The notes under the pieces: generated by a model | What the model was told of the DNA's origin: nothing | Databases searched by the model: none | What the model saw: only the letters and a program-made list of their open reading frames with translations | Shown here: piece by piece, positions 1 to 5,327 of the stretch | Layout: every line of letters starts with the position of its first letter | Position numbering within the stretch: the first letter of the stretch is position 1 | NCBI GenBank assembly: GCA_903970355.1 | Contig: CAJCIF010000399.1 | Location: 1 to 6,955 of the forward strand | Reading direction: 5' to 3' | DNA: 6,955 nt | Origin: Actinomycetota bacterium | Lineage (GTDB): Bacteria > Cyanobacteriota > Vampirovibrionia > Obscuribacterales > Obscuribacteraceae | Program-made: the position numbers and the translations under genes

Positions 1-1
1 C

Positions 2-574
2 CAGATTCCTCCTGCCTACAGTGCCATTCATTACGATGGCAAAAGACTTTATGAACTGGCTCGTGCTGACCAACTTCCGGAAGAAATTCGGCCGCGCCGC
101 GTCAATATTCGCAACATTGAACTGTTGAGTGTGGACGGCAATAAGCTAAACATCAAAGTGGAATGTTCAGGCGGCACTTATATTCGTTCGCTGGCCAGAG
201 ATCTGGGCGATAAGCTGGGATGCGGCGGCTGTATAAGCAACCTTAGACGGGATAGGTCAGGTCCATTTCAGTTGCCTCACGCCCTTGGTATTCCTGAATT
301 GCAAGATCTGGCCCGGCATGCTCGTCTTACAGAAGGATTGATTGAGCCGATCCAGGTGCTTGGTTTCGAGACGATTGCGCTGTCACGTGTCAAAGCTTGG
401 CAAATAGCAGCCGGCCAGGTCCTGGATTTGTGTGATATTCCAGCATTGCAGGCAGGCATGAAGCAGTTGGTTGCCATTACTTTTGAGGATGCCCTGGTAG
501 CAATTTGCAGTTCGCGGGAAGACAATAAACTCTATCCGGAGGTTGTACTCAGCAATGCAAGGTCGCTTGCTTGA
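2..574 (+). CDS. truB: tRNA pseudouridine(55) synthase TruB, 3' part (5' end cut by window edge)
   Basis: TruB converts uridine 55 to pseudouridine in the T-loop of most tRNAs, acting in the cytoplasm without a cofactor. The frame is open from base 2 and encodes the last 190 residues. It begins with the family segment PPAYSAIHYDGKRLYELAR, whose Tyr is the conserved active-site-region tyrosine. Further on is CSGGTYIRSLARDLG (motif III) followed by LRRDRSGPF, both highly characteristic of TruB. The catalytic Asp motif (GxLDxxAxG) lies upstream of the window and cannot be checked. After about residue 115 of the visible part comes a less conserved C-terminal domain, probably the PUA-like or TruB_C RNA-binding domain of bacterial TruB. 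The gene overlaps the start of the downstream CPBP gene, so it is probably the upstream member of an operon. Family assignment is secure; only the N-terminal half is unseen. Confidence 0.96.
   Translation, partial: QIPPAYSAIHYDGKRLYELARADQLPEEIRPRRVNIRNIELLSVDGNKLNIKVECSGGTYIRSLARDLGDKLGCGGCISNLRRDRSGPFQLPHALGIPELQDLARHARLTEGLIEPIQVLGFETIALSRVKAWQIAAGQVLDLCDIPALQAGMKQLVAITFEDALVAICSSREDNKLYPEVVLSNARSLA
538..542 (+). promoter_or_regulatory. Shine-Dalgarno GGAGG inside the truB 3' end
   Basis: GGAGG lies within truB codons and is followed 12 bases later by the ATG at 555. This is the best ribosome-binding signal near the CPBP gene, and it favours ATG 555 over the later in-frame ATGs at 582 and 588, which have no clear signal. 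The TTG at 543 directly abuts it and is too close to be used. The spacing is slightly long, so 582 or 588 remain possible. Confidence 0.5.
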
Positions 575-1148
575 TCGAGTAATGGTCATGAATGTGACGA
601 TCGTCTTGGAGGCTGTATTGCTTCTCATTGCGGCTGTTTGGATTCAACTTGCCCATCTCAGCATTGCCCAGGAGTTTGTCGCGAACAAACGTGCTCTTAT
701 CATTGGTGTTTTGGCTGGGCTCGGCACCGCCAGCAGTGGCTTCATTTTGCTTTTCATCGGCAAATTGTTTAAAGACAATTTGCAATGGATATCCAGCCTT
801 CGCAAGATTGTAATGGAGGAAGTGGCGCCGCTTTTTGCTGAACTAACCCTATTCGATATACTGCTGGTAGCATTAGCTTCCGGCTTCTGTGAAGAAGTGT
901 TCTTTCGGGGAGTAATGCAAGCGCAAATTGGTTACTTACCCACTAGTATTTTGTTTGGATTGTTTCATTGTCCGAGTCTGCGCCATATCTCTTACGGTAT
1001 TTGGGCATTCTCAGCTGCTCTGCTTCTTGGTTTCCTGCTTGATTACACCGGTACACTCTGGACACCTATAGTTGCTCACGCTCTTTCCAACTTTATTGTT
1101 ATTACCTATCTCCGTTATGGCGTGAAAGCGCAGGTAACGGATGTCTAA
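555..1148 (+). CDS. CPBP (CAAX protease/bacteriocin-processing type) intramembrane metalloprotease
   Basis: This is a 197-residue integral membrane protein of the CPBP/Abi family, related to the eukaryotic CAAX protease Rce1. The three family motifs are all present: EEVFFR (E113, E114, R118), FGLFH (F134, H138) and HALSN (H175, N179). These Glu and His residues form the catalytic site in the membrane, so the protein should be active. Hydrophobic stretches lie at about 13-33, 46-70, 98-112, 127-138, 148-165 and 170-187. Substrates of bacterial members are mostly unknown; some process peptides or give immunity to bacteriocins, but nothing here points to a peptide partner. The start overlaps truB by 20 bases, indicating co-transcription and perhaps translational coupling. 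A TetR-type gene follows after 20 bases. The start could instead be ATG 582 or 588, giving 188 or 186 residues. Confidence 0.88.
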   Translation: MQGRLLDRVMVMNVTIVLEAVLLLIAAVWIQLAHLSIAQEFVANKRALIIGVLAGLGTASSGFILLFIGKLFKDNLQWISSLRKIVMEEVAPLFAELTLFDILLVALASGFCEEVFFRGVMQAQIGYLPTSILFGLFHCPSLRHISYGIWAFSAALLLGFLLDYTGTLWTPIVAHALSNFIVITYLRYGVKAQVTDV

Positions 1149-1156
1149 AATTTGAC

Positions 1157-1163
1157 GGGAGAG
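1157..1163 (+). promoter_or_regulatory. Shine-Dalgarno GGGAGAG supporting a TTG start
   Basis: A purine-rich GGGAGAG ends five bases before TTG 1169, an ideal distance. The next in-frame ATG (1178) is 14 bases away. This spacing is the reason for calling the TetR gene from the rare TTG start. Confidence 0.6.
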
Positions 1164-1168
1164 TTTTC

Positions 1169-1795
1169 TTGAAATCGATGCGATCTGAAATGCGGCGTGA
1201 ACCGCGGCAAATGCGGGGAGAGGCGCGAGTACAAAGAATTCTCGATGCCGCCGCAACACTGTTCGACGAAGTAGGCTACGAGGCCGCAACCAGCAATTCC
1301 ATTGCGCAACGTGCCGGTACATCGATTGGTTCTTTCTATCATTTCTTTCCGGATAAAGGAGCCGTTTTTCAGGCCCTTGCCAATCGCTATTTGAATGAAA
1401 TTCATGGGCTGTTCGATGAAATCGCCGAAAGTCCACTTATGGAGCAGCCGCTGCCCGAGCTCTTTCAACATCTCTTCGTAACAGTTGACTGCTACTTCGA
1501 TAACAGTCCAGGTATTCGCGCCGTTTTCGATTGCGCCAAAGTTTCTAACGATCTCAAAGGCGTTGACAATGAACTCCGCGAGAATCTAGTTACACGTATC
1601 GAAGCGCTTCTCAGCGAAAAATGTCCCGATATGCAATTGATGCAGCGGCAGTTGATTGCCTGTGTTTCCCTGGAAGTAGTTTGTGCTCTTCAGCATTTGG
1701 GATCTCAGGGCGACAAACAGTTTCAAGATCTCGTCAATGAAGAAATCAAAAAGCTTCTCGCCGCCTATACCGGACTCTATGTGGCCCAGAAATAG
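1169..1795 (+). CDS. TetR/AcrR-family transcriptional regulator
   Basis: This 208-residue cytoplasmic DNA-binding protein has the usual length for a TetR-family repressor. The N-terminal domain (about residues 20-68) carries the family signature: RVQRILDAAATLFDEVGYEAA, then the helix-turn-helix with SIAQRAGTSIGSFYHFFPDKGAVF, where GSFYHFF is the typical end of the recognition helix. Residues from about 75 onward form the variable, mainly helical ligand-binding and dimer domain, from which no ligand can be read. Translation most likely starts at TTG 1169; ATG 1178 would remove three residues. It follows the CPBP gene by 20 bases in the same direction, so it is probably co-transcribed with truB and the protease. 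TetR proteins often control themselves or a neighbour; the nearest candidate site is the palindrome at 1851-1863 upstream of the next gene. The family is sure, the target is inference. Confidence 0.93.
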   Translation: MKSMRSEMRREPRQMRGEARVQRILDAAATLFDEVGYEAATSNSIAQRAGTSIGSFYHFFPDKGAVFQALANRYLNEIHGLFDEIAESPLMEQPLPELFQHLFVTVDCYFDNSPGIRAVFDCAKVSNDLKGVDNELRENLVTRIEALLSEKCPDMQLMQRQLIACVSLEVVCALQHLGSQGDKQFQDLVNEEIKKLLAAYTGLYVAQK

Positions 1796-1803
1796 GGGCT
1801 TTT
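1784..1803 (+). terminator. Weak terminator-like hairpin on the TetR stop codon
   Basis: GCCC (1784-1787) pairs with GGGC (1796-1799) across an eight-base loop and is followed directly by TTTT. A G-U pair could close the stem further. The stem is short, so termination would be partial at best, but the position at the end of the truB-CPBP-TetR unit fits. Confidence 0.3.
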
Positions 1804-1832
1804 CAATTCACTAAAGATCCACGAAATCCGGA

Positions 1833-1863
1833 GTATGGTTGCTATACGAAGTGCCGTCGGCAC
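1833..1863 (+). promoter_or_regulatory. Possible promoter/operator: extended -10 like TGCTATAC plus 13-base palindrome
   Basis: In the gap before the secreted-protein gene, TGC-TATACG (1840-1848) resembles an extended -10 element, although I see no matching -35. Just downstream is the perfect dyad GTGCCG-T-CGGCAC (1851-1863), which would cover the predicted transcription start. A second small dyad, GTAT/ATAC, spans 1833-1847. The arrangement resembles an operator over a start site, and the adjacent TetR protein is the obvious candidate binder. As RNA, the palindrome could form a five-base-pair stem just upstream of the ribosome-binding site. This is a pattern match only. Confidence 0.25.
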
Positions 1864-1872
1864 GTGGCATCC

Positions 1873-1876
1873 GAGG
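1873..1876 (+). promoter_or_regulatory. Shine-Dalgarno GAGG choosing ATG 1886
   Basis: GAGG lies nine bases before ATG 1886. The upstream in-frame ATG at 1835 has its purine run (CGGAG) only one base away, too close to work. ATG 1886 also places the charged n-region of the signal peptide correctly at the N-terminus. Confidence 0.5.
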
Positions 1877-1885
1877 ATCAGTGAG

Positions 1886-2719
1886 ATGTCTGGTATCGCT
1901 TACAAGCGTTTCTTCTTAAATCAATTAATCGCTCTTTCAGTTCTTTCCGTTTGCTGCGCTTCAGAAAGCTTTGCCCAGGAAAGTCACCCAACTAACCCGC
2001 AATTGGAACGGCAAAAACAACTAAAGGCGAACGCCCTCAATCGCATTGGTGCTCAGGTTGATGACCGAACAACCAACTATATCGGTGCAGCCCAAATACA
2101 AGCGAGCCGAATACACAATACGTATGCCAGTGCAGCTGACCAGCTTCACCAACGCAATCAAAGCACCCTTTCCGCCATGAGAAATGCCGTCACTTATGTA
2201 GTGGGTACCGACGGTCGCGCTGTTCCCGTTGCCAAATACAGTGAAAATGACATTAACCTGGCGGCCGAAAATTTTCGCCTGCAAGAATCAGCATATGCTG
2301 ATAATGCCCAGGCGAAGGTATCCCAAGTTCAGATAGAAGCAGCCAGACGCGCCAAGCTTTATAGCGACGAAAGAAAGAGTCTTGAGAGCCAATTCGCCAA
2401 TTCAAACATTGGCACGGCTCGCCTTACACCGCTTGGTACCAATCTTTATGTGCGCAACTACGAATTGGCAGGTGGTGCCGAATCAAGCGATCCGAATACC
2501 GGCGTACCCGGCTCTCGAGGTGCAACTGGCAACAGAGCGGGAAGGGCAGGAAGCCTGCCGGTTGCTGCAGGCAACAAAAATGTTTTGCAAAAGGCTCCTT
2601 CAGCGCCTGTCTCAATGCAAGCTAGAGCTTTGACATTGAAAGATGTATTAGGAGATGAACAGGCGCTTTCAGGAAGCGGTGGAGTTCGTACTTCAGTTAC
2701 CGGCTCACTCGTTCATTGA
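1886..2719 (+). CDS. Unrecognised secreted helical protein with a short collagen-like Gly-X-Y patch
   Basis: I do not recognise this 277-residue protein. It has a clear Sec signal peptide: Lys-Arg at 7-8, a hydrophobic core to about residue 24, and a likely cleavage after Ala30 (ESFA-QES). No proper lipobox precedes the cysteines, so it should be released into the periplasm or outside the cell. The mature part is rich in Ala, Gln, Asn and Ser. Residues about 38-105 and 124-173 look strongly helical, possibly coiled coil, separated by a short segment reading VVGTDGRAVPVAKY. The C-terminal third is low-complexity, and residues 206-224 carry Gly-X-Y triplets (GVP, GSR, GAT, GNR, then GRA, GSL after one inserted Ala). 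There are no obvious catalytic motifs, and the only cysteines lie in the signal peptide. It follows the TetR gene in the same direction and converges on the FHA gene. Starting at ATG 1835 would add 17 residues ahead of the signal peptide. Confidence 0.75.
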   Translation: MSGIAYKRFFLNQLIALSVLSVCCASESFAQESHPTNPQLERQKQLKANALNRIGAQVDDRTTNYIGAAQIQASRIHNTYASAADQLHQRNQSTLSAMRNAVTYVVGTDGRAVPVAKYSENDINLAAENFRLQESAYADNAQAKVSQVQIEAARRAKLYSDERKSLESQFANSNIGTARLTPLGTNLYVRNYELAGGAESSDPNTGVPGSRGATGNRAGRAGSLPVAAGNKNVLQKAPSAPVSMQARALTLKDVLGDEQALSGSGGVRTSVTGSLVH

Positions 2720-2743
2720 GCAATTTTGTTTGCATCAATTGCT
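2719..2743. terminator. Possible bidirectional terminator hairpin between convergent genes
   Basis: AGCAATT (2719-2725) and AATTGCT (2737-2743) form a perfect seven-base-pair stem with an 11-base loop, just where the secreted-protein gene and the FHA gene meet. The stem is AT-rich and no run of T follows on either strand, so if it ends transcription it does so weakly. It overlaps the stop codons of both genes. Confidence 0.3.
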
Positions 2744-3304
2744 GAGCGATTGCACCGGCGGCAAGGAGTTCTGAATGAAGTTTGTGCCAAAATCTTTGCC
2801 TTTTCTGGCAATGAGATCCAAATATGGACCAAATGGAGATCCTAGCGAAACCTTGTCCGTTGCTCGAATGCAGTACTCCCTTTCTTTTTCTATTTTCTGA
2901 TCGTTTATCCAGGTGCCGAAGGTAGAAACATCGGTTATGGTAAGCCGGTCATTCACATCACGTTTGAGCACAGCATGATCTCTGCTCATGAATTTGATTT
3001 GTGGATCAAACATATTGAATGTGCCGCGATATCGGCGCCCGACAGTGGTACCAAATTCGGTGATATGCAATACTTCACCGTTTACTACAACATCGGTAAT
3101 AAGCTCGTGTGGGCTGTCGCTGGCTGGTTCTATCATATTGCAGACAGACCAGTACGGAGGTTCGGTAGGTGGTATTGTGATTTCTCTAGTAATGCGATTG
3201 GCAATATCGCTTTTTCCTCTTTTGAAGATGGATCGAAATCCTTTAACCACATAGACTGGAGGCCTTTTGGGTATTTCATTATTGTGGTGATTTTGTTCAG
3301 ACAT
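2735..3304 (-). CDS. FHA-domain (phosphothreonine-binding) protein
   Basis: This 189-residue protein has one forkhead-associated domain at about residues 70-165. The conserved FHA residues are present: G89-R90 (TVGRR), S107-R108 and H110 (MSRDHA), and DVSTFGTWIND with D125, S127, G130, T131 and N134. FHA domains bind phosphothreonine peptides, so the protein should read out Ser/Thr kinase signalling; no kinase or phosphatase is in the window. The N-terminal 60 residues are basic and Pro-rich without recognisable fold, and there is no signal peptide or membrane segment, so it is probably cytoplasmic. ATG 3304 is chosen because it has GGA 10 bases upstream; an in-frame TTG at 3319 would add five residues. 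It is divergent from the exported VWA gene, and the two may share regulation. Confidence 0.87.
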   Translation of the reverse strand: MSEQNHHNNEIPKRPPVYVVKGFRSIFKRGKSDIANRITREITIPPTEPPYWSVCNMIEPASDSPHELITDVVVNGEVLHITEFGTTVGRRYRGTFNMFDPQIKFMSRDHAVLKRDVNDRLTITDVSTFGTWINDQKIEKEREYCIRATDKVSLGSPFGPYLDLIARKGKDFGTNFIQNSLPPVQSLSN

Positions 3305-3350
3305 AGTAAGTATTTCCAAGAAAAAATGGTGGTTTACCTAGGGCTTTGTT

Positions 3351-3379
3351 ACTATCTGAATTTATTCCGAATAAGTGAA
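3351..3379 (-). promoter_or_regulatory. Candidate promoter of the FHA gene with an internal palindrome
   Basis: On the minus strand TTCACT (3379-3374) and GATAGT (3356-3351) each match four of six bases of the sigma-70 type boxes and are exactly 17 bases apart, 47 bases before the FHA start. The spacer contains the perfect dyad TTATTC-C-GAATAA (3362-3374), shaped like an operator. Neither box is strong and the dyad could be chance, so this is tentative. The region also serves the divergent VWA gene, for which I see no convincing promoter boxes. Confidence 0.25.
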
Positions 3380-3457
3380 CATATGGTGACCGAAAAGCCA
3401 TAAGGCCATACCACTAGATCGATGTGTTAGCATCAAACATCTTCCGCGCAAGTGCCA

Positions 3458-4741
3458 ATGAAATACGTAAAAACGAGAGGCAAACTGAAAGTACTACTTC
3501 TTTCGTTGCTTGTTCTTTTTGCTTTTTTTTGTTTGCGGTCAGTTCATGCCGCCAATCCAGTTTTGAAAGGTGAAGTGCAAGCCGGTATCCTCCTGAAACT
3601 GGCAGAAGCGGGCCTGGAATGTATTAAAGCCGGCAATGCAGTTTTGCCCGCCAAAGTCGTTAACGTGAAACCGCATTCTCAAGCAGACAACGAGGGTGTC
3701 TCACCGGGCGATCTCATCCTTTCTGTGACGCCAAAAGACAACACAATTGATATTGTCGAAGAACGAAACGGCCAGAAGTACTCGCTCAACTTGACTTGCT
3801 ATCCGGATTTTGCCAAGCCGAAGGCAGCGGTCACGCACGACGCCAAGACCGAGCAGCCGATGCTGGCGGAAATAAAAGACATTCCTCCTCCTACCGGTTG
3901 GAAGGAACCGCCCAATGCTCGCGCCGAAACTATGCAAGAACAAAACCCGGAGCAGGCTATCCCGGCGGAGAGCGCCACAAATACAACGCTTTCTTCTTCT
4001 GTCAGCGAGCAAAGAAAGATACTGGCAGCTCATGATGTCGTCATCTTGATCGATAAATCCGGTTCCATGAATACAAAGGATTGTCCGGATGGTCTTTCGC
4101 GCTGGGAATGGTGCAAGAAGCAGGCTGTCAGCCTTGCTCAAGAATCGGAATCCTATTTGCCTGAAGGCATTACGCTTGTCGTATTTTCTAACGACAGTAG
4201 AGTGTTCCCGCATGCACACGTGAAGGAAATAGCCGATGTTTTTGAGAAATATTCACCAGGCGGATCTACCAATACAGGTACAGCGTTGTACGACCGGTTG
4301 AAGGCGTACATTGACGCGCGACAGGCTAACTCAAAGACGACCAAACCGATTGTGATTGCCGTTATAACAGATGGCGAACCAACGGACGGACGAATGTCTG
4401 CCAACTCAATTATTTCGGCTACGCGGCAGATGCATAAACCGGATGAGATCTCAATCACATTTTTGCAAGTTGGCTACGAAGTAGCGGGAACAGCGGTATT
4501 GAATGAACTGAACAGCAAACTGGTAGAGGAAGGAGCCAAATACGACATTGTGGACCTGCGAACATTTCCAGAGCTTTTGCAAAGTGGATTGCGAGCATCG
4601 CTTGTGCACGCCATTTTAGAACCGCGCTTGAAGCCGCAACCCGAGGGAAGCGAATCCGAACACAGCGACTCATTTTTTGAGCACTTGCGCACTAATCTTG
4701 AGAAGAAATGGCTAAAACGCCAAGCAAAGCAAGGTGAATAA
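3458..4741 (+). CDS. Exported PDZ-like plus von Willebrand factor A (VWA) domain protein
   Basis: This 427-residue protein starts with a strong Sec signal peptide: Lys/Arg-rich residues 2-11, a Leu/Phe core at 12-26, and a likely cleavage after Ala31 (SVHA-ANP). Residues about 40-115 resemble a PDZ domain (AKVVNVKPHSQADNEGVSPGDLILSV pattern, with the SPGDLI turn at 82-87), a peptide-binding module of exported proteins. A Pro/Ala/Glu-rich linker follows to about 185. Residues about 188-370 form a VWA domain with a complete metal-binding MIDAS site: DKSGS (D199, S201, S203), T271 in GGSTNTGTAL, and D305 in ITDGEPTDG. The C-terminus is charged and has no membrane anchor. VWA and PDZ both bind other proteins, so it is probably a periplasmic or secreted adaptor or adhesion protein; the partner is unknown. 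GTG 3452 is an alternative start two codons upstream; neither has a clear ribosome-binding site. Confidence 0.87.
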   Translation: MKYVKTRGKLKVLLLSLLVLFAFFCLRSVHAANPVLKGEVQAGILLKLAEAGLECIKAGNAVLPAKVVNVKPHSQADNEGVSPGDLILSVTPKDNTIDIVEERNGQKYSLNLTCYPDFAKPKAAVTHDAKTEQPMLAEIKDIPPPTGWKEPPNARAETMQEQNPEQAIPAESATNTTLSSSVSEQRKILAAHDVVILIDKSGSMNTKDCPDGLSRWEWCKKQAVSLAQESESYLPEGITLVVFSNDSRVFPHAHVKEIADVFEKYSPGGSTNTGTALYDRLKAYIDARQANSKTTKPIVIAVITDGEPTDGRMSANSIISATRQMHKPDEISITFLQVGYEVAGTAVLNELNSKLVEEGAKYDIVDLRTFPELLQSGLRASLVHAILEPRLKPQPEGSESEHSDSFFEHLRTNLEKKWLKRQAKQGE

Positions 4742-4747
4742 AACTGG

Positions 4748-4763
4748 CGCTACTTAATTAGCG
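4748..4763. terminator. Probable bidirectional terminator between the VWA and HU genes
   Basis: CGCTA (4748-4752) and TAGCG (4759-4763) form a perfect five-base-pair stem around CTTAAT, in the 16-base gap between convergent genes and overlapping the HU stop. On the minus strand the stem is followed after four bases by TTTTATT. On the plus strand a T-rich run follows, but that run is also the Lys-rich HU tail read backwards. Short stem, good position. Confidence 0.4.
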
Positions 4764-5165
4764 ACGGCCTTTTGCTTTCTTTTTCGGTGCTGCCTTTTTG
4801 TGGCCGGCATGATTGCTTGAAGTTTTTGCTTTTGTCTTTGCTTTTGCTTTTGTCGGTGCTGGAATTTCAGGGCTGTGCAATTTGGCCTTGCCATCTACAA
4901 CGTCCTTCAATTCTTGTCCGGCACGGAATGCTGGAACTTTGGCCGCTGCTATGCGTAACTTCTGTTTGGGATCTTGCGGGTTGACGCCGACACGTGCTTG
5001 TCTTTGTCTTCGTTCGAATGTACCAAAACCGATTAGAGTTACTCTTTCTCCCTTGCTTAACGCACCGGTCAGCACATGGAGAAATGCTGACAATGCACCT
5101 TGTACTTGAATTTTGTTTTGACCAGTGACTCGCGCTATTTCCGAAACCAGTTCTGCTTTGTTCAT
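4758..5165 (-). CDS. HU-family nucleoid protein with a Lys/Ala-rich C-terminal tail
   Basis: This is a 135-residue DNA-bending protein of the HU/IHF family. Residues 1-91 are a standard HU core: MNKAELVSEIA at the start, the IGFGTFERRQRQAR segment at 45-58, the DNA-intercalating arm tip with conserved Pro63 (VNPQDP), and KVPAFRAGQELKDVV at 76-90. HU normally ends near residue 90; here a further 44 residues are rich in Lys, Ala and Pro (KAKAKTKAK at 107-115, KKAAPKKKAKGRR at the end). The tail resembles histone H1 and the tailed HU proteins of Actinobacteria and Deinococcus, although in Deinococcus the extension is N-terminal. The start at 5165 fits the family exactly and has AGGA eight bases upstream (5177-5174); an upstream in-frame ATG at 5216 would add 17 non-homologous residues. 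It should act in the nucleoid as a dimer, with the tail increasing DNA affinity or compaction. It is divergent from mnmE. Confidence 0.94.
   Translation of the reverse strand: MNKAELVSEIARVTGQNKIQVQGALSAFLHVLTGALSKGERVTLIGFGTFERRQRQARVGVNPQDPKQKLRIAAAKVPAFRAGQELKDVVDGKAKLHSPEIPAPTKAKAKTKAKTSSNHAGHKKAAPKKKAKGRR
4823..4854. repeat. Imperfect short tandem repeat (GCTTTT type) coding the HU tail
   Basis: The plus strand shows TTTTTGC, TTTTGTC, TTTGC, TTTTGC, TTTTGTC in a row, a six-base rhythm that on the minus strand encodes alternating Lys and Ala/Thr codons of the HU tail. Near-identical units of this kind favour replication slippage. Because the unit is a multiple of three, changes would lengthen or shorten the tail without breaking the frame. 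Confidence 0.6.
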
Positions 5166-5327
5166 GCTCTTGTTCCTAATTCGGGCTAGGGATAAGGGGT
5201 TTCTAAAAGAGTCCAAAAATATTTGAGTGATGTTAGCACCGGTCTAAATTCTGTTCAAGTATCCAACAATCAAGCAAGAAAGCTCGAAAAGTGTGGTCTT
5301 TACACGATCAAGTGCCAGAATATAGCT
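5166..5327. promoter_or_regulatory. Divergent promoter region between HU and mnmE
   Basis: This 162-base non-coding stretch must hold the promoters of both genes. For HU, the minus strand has TTGAAC (5258-5253) and TAACAT (5235-5230), 17 bases apart and about 58 bases of leader before the start. For mnmE, TTGAGT (5223-5228) and TAAATT (5245-5250) are 16 bases apart. Each box matches only four of six consensus bases, and the two candidates overlap, which if real would make the two promoters compete. No clear ribosome-binding site precedes mnmE. Confidence 0.3.

Noticed and set aside
1011..1436. 141-codon minus-strand open frame across the CPBP/TetR junction
   Set aside because: Antisense to two genes with clear motifs; no domain features of its own.
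1886..1975. Lipoprotein signal in the secreted protein (Cys-Cys at residues 23-24)
   Set aside because: The residue before the first Cys is Val, not Gly/Ala/Ser, so no proper lipobox; a signal peptidase I site after Ala30 fits better.
2545..2575. Two successive small hairpins (GGCAGG-AAG-CCTGCC and GTTGC-TGCAG-GCAAC) within the secreted-protein gene
   Set aside because: They lie well inside the coding region, are followed by A rather than T on the plus strand, and fall in Gly/Ala-rich codons where such pairing arises easily.
2975..3403. 142-codon plus-strand open frame opposite the FHA gene
   Set aside because: It lies almost wholly antisense to a clear FHA-domain gene and shows no family motif. 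Its final short part (ATG 3326 to 3403, 25 codons) has no ribosome-binding site.
3397..3410. Direct repeat GCCATA-AG-GCCATA upstream of the VWA gene
   Set aside because: Only six bases long and seen twice; too little to call a regulatory repeat.
3701..4219. 172-codon minus-strand open frame inside the VWA gene
   Set aside because: Opposite a gene with recognisable signal peptide and VWA motifs; the translation is Arg/Cys-rich, typical of a shadow frame.
5223..5327. N-terminal 35-codon extension of MnmE from TTG 5223
   Set aside because: The family N-terminus aligns with ATG 5328, and the extension has no similarity to MnmE and overlaps the probable promoter region.
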